Shown here: positions 1 to 5,893 of the stretch, in pieces
Layout: each line of letters starts with the position of its first letter
How positions within the stretch are numbered: the stretch's first letter is position 1
Assembly (NCBI GenBank): GCA_023381035.1
Contig: JAMCTK010000066.1
Coordinates: forward strand, 4,720-10,636
Source: Patescibacteria group bacterium
GTDB taxonomy: Bacteria; Patescibacteria; Microgenomatia; Levybacterales; UBA12049
Length of the DNA stretch: 5,917 bases
Direction: 5' to 3'
The notes under the pieces: generated by a model
The model's input: only the letters and a program-made list of their open reading frames with translations
Told to the model about the DNA's origin: nothing
The model's database searches: none
Position numbers and translations under genes: made by a program

Positions 1-1034
1 TTGCCTTTTTCATAGCCTTCCCAATGAGGTTTACCAGAAATGGCAAATAAAGCTGTTTCATATTCTTGCTGCAATCCATCCTCTTCTGACTCTAAATTAA
101 ATTCAATATTACTTTTGGGAGATGCTCCAACAATAGCGATATCATGTTTTGAGAAAAACTTATATTTAGAAGCAAAACCCTGATGTCTGTTGGGAAGATG
201 CCAGACAATCATATTCTTTACTTTCCAGTATCTTTCCATCTCCCCCCAAATAGTTCGAATATTTTTCCAATTTTCATAAACAATAATCGAAAAGTCTGTA
301 TCCTGAATTTTGTTTATATTTGCCATCCATTTCGTTGTAAAATCAGGAGGCAAACTGTCAGTTTCCAAATATCGTCGATCTTTTTTAGCCCCAAACCCAG
401 TTGTTGGTTTACCGTGTCTTTTACCATTAAGATAATCTAAAATATAAGGAGGATCGGTAAGACACATCTTGGCCTTTTCTTTACCCATCAGTTTTATGAA
501 ATTTTCCTCAATAGTAGAATCACCACACATTAACCTACTATCGCCTAGTTGATAAACATCACCTTTTTGTACCTGTATTTGTTTAATATCTAATTTGTTT
601 AATTCTTTTTCTAAATCAAACTGTTCAGAGCTATTTTCTATATCAAAAATCTCATCAATTTCCTCACTTGAAAATCCAATATCTGAAAGTATATTTTCAT
701 CAAATTTTGCTAATAGCTCCCAGTCCCATTCTCCGACGTTTTTATTTAATCTCAGATTTAGTTCCTTTTCTTTTTCAATGTCTGGGATATTTACATACAC
801 AACTGGTATTTCTTTATAGCCTAAATCTTTAGCTACTTTTAACCTGAAATGTCCACCAATTACTATGTTTTTTCTATTATCAGCACCGTTAACAATAATT
901 GGATCAACAAGACCAAATTTCTTGATACTCTCGCTCAGTTGCCGGATTGCATCCTCGCTCCACTTGCGAGGATTATAGTCAGCAGCTTTAAGCTCAGATA
1001 TCAATACTTGTACAATTTTTAATGGTTTTTCCAT
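1..1034 (-). CDS. ParB-domain DNA methyltransferase (partial, 3' end off the left edge)
   Basis: Translating the minus strand from the ATG at 1034 gives 344 codons open to the window edge. Residues about 5-95 look like a ParB/Srx-type N-terminal domain: AADYNPR at 17-23, then IVIGGHFRLKVAKDLGY at 57-73, where ParB proteins carry the GERR-type box. The methyltransferase half begins near 155 with GDVYQLGDSRLMCGDS, then the catalytic motif IV TDPPY (DPPY at 194-197), then MIVWHLPNRHQGF at 275-287. DPPY fits an N6-adenine or N4-cytosine enzyme. Motif IV before motif I would make it beta-class; motif I (FxGxGT) is not visible and should lie past the edge. Such ParB-methylase fusions are common in phages, plasmids and integrated elements, usually as solitary enzymes of roughly 430-450 residues, so about 90-100 residues are missing. 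A GGAG six bases upstream supports the start. The target site cannot be read from sequence. Confidence 0.92.
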   Translation of the reverse strand, partial: MEKPLKIVQVLISELKAADYNPRKWSEDAIRQLSESIKKFGLVDPIIVNGADNRKNIVIGGHFRLKVAKDLGYKEIPVVYVNIPDIEKEKELNLRLNKNVGEWDWELLAKFDENILSDIGFSSEEIDEIFDIENSSEQFDLEKELNKLDIKQIQVQKGDVYQLGDSRLMCGDSTIEENFIKLMGKEKAKMCLTDPPYILDYLNGKRHGKPTTGFGAKKDRRYLETDSLPPDFTTKWMANINKIQDTDFSIIVYENWKNIRTIWGEMERYWKVKNMIVWHLPNRHQGFASKYKFFSKHDIAIVGASPKSNIEFNLESEEDGLQQEYETALFAISGKPHWEGYEKG

Positions 1035-1040
1035 ATTTTT

Positions 1041-1044
1041 CTCC
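1041..1044 (-). promoter_or_regulatory. Shine-Dalgarno of the ParB-methyltransferase gene
   Basis: The minus strand reads GGAG, six bases before the ATG at 1034. It lies only two bases past the T-tract of the terminator-like hairpin at 1047-1109. Transcripts must therefore read through that hairpin, or start very close to the gene, to include this site. Confidence 0.75.
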
Positions 1045-1046
1045 AC

Positions 1047-1109
1047 AAAAAATGCCCACCTCACAGCTTGATACACAAAACACATTGTGTACTAACCTGT
1101 AAAGTGGGC
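1047..1109 (-). terminator. Intrinsic terminator or attenuator upstream of the ParB-methyltransferase
   Basis: On the minus strand GCCCACTTTACAG (1109-1097) pairs with CTGTGAGGTGGGC (1066-1054) over 13 continuous base pairs, two of them G-U. After an internal loop, TACACAA (1091-1085) pairs with TTGTGTA (1078-1072) and closes a 6-base loop. An A, then six T residues (1052-1047), follow the stem. On the plus strand the two wobble pairs become A-C mismatches and no T-tract follows, so the element is directional. It could end the transcript of the upstream 118-residue gene, end a small RNA, or act as a leader attenuator for the methyltransferase. Sequence alone does not decide. Confidence 0.68.
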
Positions 1110-1203
1110 TTAACCGAGGCTTTGCCTCTTTGATACAAATCTTAAGTAAACTTGTATCTTCTATGAAATCTTACGACTTCAAATAAGTGAAACTCACCTA
1201 ACT
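1047..1203 (-). ncRNA. Candidate structured small RNA or 5' leader (five hairpins)
   Basis: This ORF-free interval reads on the minus strand as a series of hairpins: GTGA/TCAC with a 3-base loop (1197-1187); GAAGTC/GATTTC closed by a GTAA (GNRA-type) tetraloop (1180-1165); GATACAA/TTGTATC with a 13-base loop (1158-1132); GAGGC/GCCTC with an AAA loop (1128-1116); and the 13-bp terminator stem with T-tract (1109-1047). Three pairs are G-U on the minus strand and would be A-C mismatches on the plus strand, which points to minus-strand transcription. A promoter-like sequence at 1210-1237 would start the RNA near 1203, giving about 155 nt. I do not recognise it as tmRNA, 6S, RNase P, a tRNA or a riboswitch class. 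Some short hairpins in AT-rich DNA arise by chance, so the assignment is tentative. Confidence 0.42.
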
Positions 1204-1209
1204 AATCTT

Positions 1210-1237
1210 ATTCTACATCTTTTAATTCCTTTTGCAA
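1210..1237 (-). promoter_or_regulatory. Possible sigma70-type promoter for the structured RNA/methyltransferase
   Basis: On the minus strand TTGCAA (1237-1232, 4 of 6 matches to the -35 consensus) and TAGAAT (1215-1210, 5 of 6 to the -10) are separated by 16 bp. Transcription would start near 1203. The promoter overlaps the 3' end of the 118-residue gene, whose stop is at 1224-1222. AT-rich DNA gives many such matches, so this is suggestive only. Confidence 0.35.
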
Positions 1238-1578
1238 GATCTTTTCTTAATACTCTGTAATTTTTCAACTGTATCTTTTCCAGGTAAAATAACAGGGCCA
1301 TCTTTTGGTGCCAAAAAGCGAATATACTTCTTACCTTTTTTCCTTGCCAAATCATACAAATGCTCCATCCCCAAGGGGACCGATAATACGCCAGTTCTAT
1401 TATTTATTTTTATATCGTTTGAATATGCTCTACCACCATCTTTTCCACTTTGTACAACTTTTGCATATTGTCGGCCTAGTGAATGAGGTTTCCTCATTTT
1501 CTGTGTATGCAGCTGAATATCAGTTAAAATAATATCTAAACAATCTTTTGGATCAGGCTTAAAGTTATCCATGTGCAT
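1222..1578 (-). CDS. Hypothetical basic protein, about 118 residues
   Basis: I do not recognise this family. The ORF runs from an ATG at 1578 to TAA at 1224-1222. The product has 25 Lys/Arg against 12 Asp/Glu and ends in a basic tail, KKRSCKRN. The N-terminal 25 residues are mixed or acidic, the middle has a Gly/Asn-rich stretch (QSGKDGGRAYSND, 43-55), and a likely beta/alpha core follows (VLSVPLGMEHLYDLARKKGK, 64-83). There is no signal peptide or membrane segment. Its charge suits nucleic-acid contact, which is inference. The start is uncertain: ATG 1578 has GAGAAGG 13 bases upstream, a long spacing, whereas ATG 1572 lies six bases after a perfect TATAAT and could be a leaderless start, giving 116 residues from MDNFKPDP. 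It diverges from mod across 68 bp, so a regulatory link to the restriction system is possible but unproven. The overlapping plus-strand ORFs are less convincing. Confidence 0.72.
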   Translation of the reverse strand: MHMDNFKPDPKDCLDIILTDIQLHTQKMRKPHSLGRQYAKVVQSGKDGGRAYSNDIKINNRTGVLSVPLGMEHLYDLARKKGKKYIRFLAPKDGPVILPGKDTVEKLQSIKKRSCKRN

Positions 1579-1584
1579 ATTATA
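1579..1584 (-). promoter_or_regulatory. TATAAT -10 box of the basic-protein gene
   Basis: The minus strand carries an exact TATAAT at 1584-1579. Transcription would begin 6-8 bases later, at or next to the in-frame ATG at 1572, which suggests a leaderless mRNA. The hexamer 17 bp upstream is TCTAAT, a poor -35, so the promoter would be weak or activator-dependent. Confidence 0.4.
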
Positions 1585-1610
1585 TAAAAAACCTTCTCAT
1601 TATTAGATAC

Positions 1611-1622
1611 TACCTTAAGGTA
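1611..1622. promoter_or_regulatory. 12-bp palindrome, candidate operator between divergent genes
   Basis: TACCTTAAGGTA is a perfect inverted repeat in the 68-bp region between the divergent basic-protein gene and mod. If mod transcription starts near 1646, the palindrome covers about -35 to -24, over the -35 region, where a bound dimer would block or replace -35 contacts. It sits about 40-50 bp upstream of the predicted opposite start, a position more typical of activation. No binding protein is identified. Confidence 0.38.
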
Positions 1623-1630
1623 AGGCTTTT

Positions 1631-1639
1631 TGCTAAAAT
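1631..1639 (+). promoter_or_regulatory. Extended -10 promoter of mod, likely leaderless
   Basis: TGCTAAAAT matches the extended -10 form (TG, one base, then TATAAT with one mismatch). The hexamer ends seven bases before the mod ATG at 1647, so the transcript would start at or within a base or two of the start codon. In agreement, there is no Shine-Dalgarno at normal distance; the nearest purine run, TAAGG, is more than 20 bases upstream. No good -35 is visible. Confidence 0.45.
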
Positions 1640-1646
1640 TGGTCTC

Positions 1647-3185
1647 ATGCCGGTACTAAATTGGATTGGAAAAGATGCTGTTGCTAACCATGACAAAAAA
1701 GTACCCTTTAGGCTCCTAAAGAAAATTGAATCTGCCTCTGTTGGTGACAATTCGCAAAATCTTATTATTCATGGAGATAACCTCGAGGCACTTAAAGCAT
1801 TAATGCCCTTTTATTATGGCAAAATTAAATGTATCTATATTGACCCTCCGTACAATACAGGAAATGAGAGTTGGGTTTATAACGACAAAGTAAATTCACC
1901 CAAAATAAGACAATGGCTTGGTAAGGTAGTGGGTCGAGAATCTGAGGATTTGACTAGACACGATAAATGGCTTTGTATGATGTACCCCCGATTGAAACTT
2001 CTGAGAGATTTATTAGCTGAAGACGGCGCAATTTTTGTTTCAATAGATGATAATGAGCACTGTAATTTAAAACAAATAATGGATGAAATTTTTGGGGCGA
2101 TGAATTTCATTTCAAACATTATTTGGCAAAAGAAATATACACAAAGCAATGATGCTAAATATTTTTCAAATACTCACGATTTTATTGTTTGTTATGCTAA
2201 AAATAAATTAAATTCTGCATTTAAAATTCGGCAACTAGAAAGAACTGCCGAGCAAAATGCACGATATAAAAATCCTGATGGGGATCCCAGAGGAGCATGG
2301 AAAGCTATACCTCTTCACGCAAAAAGTGGTAATTCAAGAAGGGAAGTTATATTCAAAAATGGAATAAGGTGGACTCCTCCTCCGGGTACATTTAACAGAT
2401 ACTCTGACGAAACTATAAAGGAATCTGACGCAGATAATAGAATTTATTTTGGTTCAAACGGAGCAAAGACTCCTGTTATGAAACTTTTTTTAAGTAATGT
2501 AGGGAATGTCATTCCAAAAACAATTTGGATGTATGATGAGGTAGGAAGTAATGATGAGGCACGAAGAGAGTTAAAAGAAATATTTCCTGAGAATGTATTT
2601 GATACACCCAAACCTGTTAACTTAATTAAAAGGATTATTAATTTAGCTAGTAACTCTGACGATATTATTTTAGACTCTTTCGCTGGATCAGGTACAACAG
2701 GACATGCAGTATTGAATCAGAATAAAATAGATGGTGGTAATAGAAAATTTATTTTAATAGAGCTTGAAGATAAAGTTGCAAAGGATATAACTGCTGAACG
2801 GGTAAAACGTGTCACACAAAGAGATGGCTATAAAGGTGGCTTCGAATATTGCGAACTCGACAAACCTTTGTTTAATGATGAAGGACAAATAGAGGAAGAG
2901 TGCAGTTTTAACCAGTTTGCAACTTATATATACTTTACAGAAACACAAACAAATATTGATTCAACTAAGATAAATGGTAACTATATTGGAGAATCTGAGG
3001 ATACAATTTATTATTTAATTTATAAAGATAAGGGTAAAAATGATTTAAATAAAGCTTTTCTAAAAAATTTAAAGAGAGACGGGAAAAAGGTGATTTATGC
3101 CGATCGTTGTTTACTAGATGAAGATTTATTAGCTGAATACAATATTGTATTTAAACAAATTCCTTATGAAGTGAAGGTGTATTAA
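1647..3185 (+). CDS. mod: Type III restriction-modification methyltransferase subunit Mod
   Basis: Mod recognises a short asymmetric site and transfers a methyl group from S-adenosylmethionine to N6 of adenine on one strand; it also supplies the specificity of the restriction complex with Res. The 512 residues show beta-class order. The opening MPVLNWIGKDAV with VPFRLLK at 19-25 is typical of Type III Mod and supports the start. GDNLEAL is at 43-49 and the catalytic YIDPPYNTGNE at 64-74 (DPPY 66-69). GAIFVSIDDNE is at 127-137. The probable target-recognition region is about 160-300, including RGAWKAIPLHAKSG (215-228) and WTPPPGTFNRY (242-252). KPVNLIKRI (motif X) is at 322-330, motif I FAGSGTTGHA at 345-354 and FILIELED at 368-375. 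The C-terminal part (about 415-460, including FATYIYFTETQTNID) is also family-like. It is shorter than EcoP-type Mods (about 640-650) but no core motif is missing. No simple-sequence repeats suggest phase variation. The recognition site cannot be inferred. Confidence 0.97.
   Translation: MPVLNWIGKDAVANHDKKVPFRLLKKIESASVGDNSQNLIIHGDNLEALKALMPFYYGKIKCIYIDPPYNTGNESWVYNDKVNSPKIRQWLGKVVGRESEDLTRHDKWLCMMYPRLKLLRDLLAEDGAIFVSIDDNEHCNLKQIMDEIFGAMNFISNIIWQKKYTQSNDAKYFSNTHDFIVCYAKNKLNSAFKIRQLERTAEQNARYKNPDGDPRGAWKAIPLHAKSGNSRREVIFKNGIRWTPPPGTFNRYSDETIKESDADNRIYFGSNGAKTPVMKLFLSNVGNVIPKTIWMYDEVGSNDEARRELKEIFPENVFDTPKPVNLIKRIINLASNSDDIILDSFAGSGTTGHAVLNQNKIDGGNRKFILIELEDKVAKDITAERVKRVTQRDGYKGGFEYCELDKPLFNDEGQIEEECSFNQFATYIYFTETQTNIDSTKINGNYIGESEDTIYYLIYKDKGKNDLNKAFLKNLKRDGKKVIYADRCLLDEDLLAEYNIVFKQIPYEVKVY
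3173..3177 (+). promoter_or_regulatory. Ribosome binding site of res inside the end of mod
   Basis: GAAGG lies 10 bases before the res ATG at 3188, within the last codons of mod. Only two bases separate the mod TAA from the res ATG, so the two genes are almost certainly cotranscribed and probably translationally coupled. Confidence 0.6.
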
Positions 3186-3187
3186 AT

Positions 3188-5455
3188 ATGGAACTTAAAA
3201 AATATCAAAATACAGCATTAGAAACACTTGAAAGCTTCTTACAAGAGCTTAAAAAAGTTGGGCCTAAATATGCCTTCATGGGCATCACCCAAGAGTCCTA
3301 TAAGTCTGATTTTTTTGGAGAGGTGCCTTTTGTATGCGTAAAAATCCCAACTGGCGGAGGAAAAACTTTAGTGGGTTGTCATGCAGTACCAAAAATTATG
3401 AGTACTGTTTTGCAGAATAAGTTAGATAAAGGAATTGTAATGTGGTTTACCCCTTCCGAAGCAATCAAGTCTCAAACGCTTAAGAAATTTAAAGATCGTA
3501 AAGACTGGCATAGAAGAATATTGGACGAAGAATTTGATAACAATGTTAAGGTATTTTCTAATGAGGAAGCTTTAAGTATTCGTAAAGAAGATATTTCTGA
3601 TAATCTTTGTATTATAATTTCGAGTTTAGATGCGTTTAGAAAAGAAAAAACTCTCCAAAATAAATATAAAGTTTATCAAGAAAATGGATCTTTGTTAGAT
3701 CATTTCCAAAATATAGGCGAGCCGGATTCTCTTGAACGAGACAGCGAAGGAACGATTATTAACTCACTAGCTAATGTTGTAAGGTTGAATTCCCCATTAA
3801 TAGCTGTTGATGAAGGTCATAAAACCCAAACCAAGTTATCAGTAGATTTTCTTAAGGATTTAAATCCAAGTTTTATTATTGAGTACACTGCGACTCCTCG
3901 CAACGGCAGTAATGTTCTCGTAGATATACATTCCTCAGAGCTTAAGAACGAGGAAATGGTAAAAATTCCTATTGTTCTTGAAAGCGCTACTCAGTGGCAA
4001 AAATCAGTTGAAGAAGGTATCAGGAAACAGAAGGATCTTGAAAAAGCTGCTAAAAAACTTGAAAACGAATATATTAGACCAATTGTATTGATACAGGCTC
4101 AACCTCAAAGTAAGGTAACCAACAATGTAACCGTTGATAATATTAAGGATTTCTTACTTGAAATGAAAATTAATCCTGAAGAAATCGCTATAAAAACCTC
4201 TGAAAAAAATGAAATTGAGGGTGTAGATTTATTCAGTCGAAAGTGCAAAATTCGCTACATAATTACTGTTAGCGCTCTAGCAGAAGGTTGGGATTGTTCA
4301 TTTGCATATATTCTTGTTTCTGTTGCAAATCTTGGAGCCAAAATTGCCGTTGAACAGATTATTGGCCGTATTCTACGAATGCCTTATGCTCGCAAAAAAG
4401 AAATTGAAGATCTTAACAGAAGTTATGTTTTTGCATCAGCTAGAAATTTTAATGAGGCAGCAAGTCAAATTATCTCGGGGCTAGAAGATAATGGATATAG
4501 TAAATATGATTTTGTTAATGGCGAGCAAGAAAAACAAGACTATCCCTTGGAAGTTGGTAAAGCAGTGCAGACAGAGCTTAATGTTCCTCTTATGTCTTTT
4601 GAGGACTCAAAACTATCTTTTGAGGATTTAATTGGTGAAAAATTTGAATTATCTAAACAAGACCATGAATTTGATTTTGATATTCATTATGATAATGACG
4701 GAAGAGCAATAATAGATATTAAAGATAATGATGAATGGATAAAAGGGGCTCAACTATCACTTAATTTAGGTTACGAGGATAGGAATTATACAAAAGAAGA
4801 ATTAATACAATGGCTAGATAAAAAACTACGATTCCCCCTACTCGAAAAGTCAGATAAGGTTGCATTTTTAAATAAAGCTATTGATTATCAATTAAGCAAA
4901 AGGACTTTAACAGAACTTTCGGTGAATAGATATCTATTGCTCGATAAATTAAATAATGTTATTGATCAATTACTAGAAAACTTTGCTAAAAATAATTTTG
5001 AGCTACTTTTAGACAAAAAGACTATCTCTGTAAAACCCTTTGAAGCTTTCCCTGAAACTATTACTTTAAAGCAGATAGTTCCACAAGAATTTAATAAAAA
5101 TTTATATACGAATATTGATAAATTAAATAAAGAGGAACAAAACTTTGTAGACAGACTTGATCTTGATACTCTTCCAAACATTAAATTCTGGGTCAGGAAT
5201 AGAGAGAAAATTGACCCATTTTATATCCAAGGATGGAAAAAGGGTAAATTTTATCCAGATTTTGTAGCAGTAACCGAAACAGGAAAAATTATTGCTCTTG
5301 AATGGAAAGGTGAAGACAGAGTAAGTAATGAAGATACTAAATATAAAGAAGAGATTGCAAAAGTTTGGCAAGAGCTAGGAAATGGAAAATTGTATTTCTT
5401 TTTAGTCCACAATGAAAATATAGAAGAGGTGTTAACTCAAGTAAAAAATTCGTAG
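3188..5455 (+). CDS. res: Type III restriction endonuclease subunit Res (SF2 translocase-nuclease)
   Basis: Res forms a complex with Mod, hydrolyses ATP to move or switch along DNA, and in characterised enzymes cuts about 25-27 bp from the site when it meets a second complex in inverse orientation. The 755 residues contain: a YQ near the N-terminus (6-7, Q-motif-like), Walker A IPTGGGKT (53-60), motif Ia WFTPSEAIKSQT (86-97), Walker B DEGH (208-211, the form usual in Type III Res), TATPR (234-238), ALAEGWDC (363-370) and the arginine-finger motif EQIIGRILRMP (389-399). A linker of roughly 430-640 follows. The C-terminal nuclease has YPDFV (D691) and ALEWKG (E705, K707), a PD-(D/E)xK site, followed by a helix (SNEDTKYKEEIAKVW). 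All catalytic residues are present, so it looks active. It is compact compared with EcoP-type Res (about 970 residues). Start and spacing fit an operon with mod. It acts in the cytoplasm. Confidence 0.97.
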   Translation: MELKKYQNTALETLESFLQELKKVGPKYAFMGITQESYKSDFFGEVPFVCVKIPTGGGKTLVGCHAVPKIMSTVLQNKLDKGIVMWFTPSEAIKSQTLKKFKDRKDWHRRILDEEFDNNVKVFSNEEALSIRKEDISDNLCIIISSLDAFRKEKTLQNKYKVYQENGSLLDHFQNIGEPDSLERDSEGTIINSLANVVRLNSPLIAVDEGHKTQTKLSVDFLKDLNPSFIIEYTATPRNGSNVLVDIHSSELKNEEMVKIPIVLESATQWQKSVEEGIRKQKDLEKAAKKLENEYIRPIVLIQAQPQSKVTNNVTVDNIKDFLLEMKINPEEIAIKTSEKNEIEGVDLFSRKCKIRYIITVSALAEGWDCSFAYILVSVANLGAKIAVEQIIGRILRMPYARKKEIEDLNRSYVFASARNFNEAASQIISGLEDNGYSKYDFVNGEQEKQDYPLEVGKAVQTELNVPLMSFEDSKLSFEDLIGEKFELSKQDHEFDFDIHYDNDGRAIIDIKDNDEWIKGAQLSLNLGYEDRNYTKEELIQWLDKKLRFPLLEKSDKVAFLNKAIDYQLSKRTLTELSVNRYLLLDKLNNVIDQLLENFAKNNFELLLDKKTISVKPFEAFPETITLKQIVPQEFNKNLYTNIDKLNKEEQNFVDRLDLDTLPNIKFWVRNREKIDPFYIQGWKKGKFYPDFVAVTETGKIIALEWKGEDRVSNEDTKYKEEIAKVWQELGNGKLYFFLVHNENIEEVLTQVKNS

Positions 5456-5530
5456 AATGTGTTGTTTCATTCAATACTTTGGCTCTTTAAAACTTCCACC
5501 TAAAAAGTCAGCTACAAACTAAAATATGAA
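5456..5530 (+). other. Short gap between res and the DUF3644 gene
   Basis: No hairpin with a T-tract is visible, so transcription of mod-res may continue into the next gene. TAAAAT at 5520-5525, five bases before the ATG at 5531, resembles a -10 box and parallels the CTAAAAT before mod; no -35 is evident and no Shine-Dalgarno precedes the ATG. A two-codon frame (ATG AAA TGA, 5526-5534) overlaps the start. Confidence 0.4.
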
Positions 5531-5893
5531 ATGAGATTATCAAAACAAACAAAATCATTGTTGGATAAAGCAAAAGATTCCGCTACACAAGCAGTCTCTG
5601 TTTTTAACGATCCAAGAAGTAATTTTAGAACTGGCAATTTTACAGTACTGATGACAATTGCATGGACGGCTTTGTTACACAGCTACTTTGAAAAGAATAA
5701 GATTAAGTATTTCTACAAACAAGAGAATGGTAGGTTTATAAAAATAGATGGTGAGTGTAAAGCTTGGGAATTAGGTGAGTCTGTAAGCCATATATTTGAT
5801 GAAAACGATCCTATTAGAAAAAATATAGAGTTGTTTATCAAATTACGTAATAAAATTGAACATAGAAATTTACCAGGTATAGATCAGGAGTTA
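5531..5893 (+). CDS. DUF3644-family protein, 5' part (truncated by the contig end)
   Basis: From the ATG at 5531, 121 codons are genuine; the next eight (RSEEHTSE) come from adapter sequence. The order of features matches what I know of DUF3644 proteins: LLDKAKDSATQAVSVFNDP (10-28), FRTGNFTVLMTIAWTALLHS (32-51), YFYKQENGRFIKIDGECKAW (60-79), and DPIRKNIELFIKLRNKIEHR (93-112). The function of this family is not established to my knowledge, and members often occur near restriction and other defence genes. The RNKIEH stretch (R106, N107, H111) fits the RNxxxH active-site motif of HEPN ribonucleases, so an RNase role is a reasonable hypothesis. The hydrophobic 37-50 stretch reads as a buried helix rather than a membrane anchor. 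No upstream in-frame ATG exists before the stop at 5501. It is codirectional with res and may belong to the same operon. Family-level assignment is fairly sure; function is not. Confidence 0.85.

Noticed and set aside
183..819. Plus-strand ORFs of 85 and 74 residues at 183-440 and 595-819
   Set aside because: They lie antisense to the ParB-methyltransferase, whose minus-strand translation carries clear ParB and DPPY motifs. The plus-strand products are Ser/Phe/Ile-rich, as expected of shadows.
1047..1203. OMEGA/HEARO-type guide RNA, tRNA or GOLLD-like phage RNA
   Set aside because: There is no IscB/TnpB-like ORF nearby, no acceptor/anticodon/T-arm pattern, and the region is far too short for GOLLD. 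Only the general call of structured RNA is supported.
1232..1532. Plus-strand ORFs of 84 and 75 residues at 1232-1486 and 1305-1532
   Set aside because: They overlap each other and the 118-residue minus-strand ORF, which is the longest of the three, has a perfect TATAAT next to its start and has a more protein-like composition.
1141..1619. CTTAAG at 1141-1146 and 1614-1619 as a shared operator repeat
   Set aside because: CTTAAG also occurs several times within res coding sequence, so the six-base core is not distinctive. Only the longer 12-bp palindrome at 1611-1622 was kept.
1647..3185. Phase-variable simple repeats in mod
   Set aside because: Many pathogen Type III mod genes carry tetra- or pentanucleotide tracts. 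I scanned the gene and upstream region and saw no tandem repeat long enough; the only tandem, TAAGG twice at 1616-1625, is just two units.
1877..5371. Short ORFs within mod and res in other frames (for example 1877-2149, 2754-2948, 4302-4484, 4966-5181, 5123-5371)
   Set aside because: All lie inside motif-verified mod or res coding sequence, and none has recognisable motifs or a convincing start.
5526..5534. Two-codon ORF (ATG AAA TGA) overlapping the DUF3644 start by ATGA
   Set aside because: It resembles a translational-coupling overlap, but ATG is common by chance in AT-rich DNA and there is no ribosome binding site before it.
1..5893. CRISPR arrays, insertion sequences, tRNA or rRNA genes, attachment sites
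   Set aside because: No regularly spaced repeats, terminal inverted repeats with a transposase, or RNA-gene signatures were seen on either strand.
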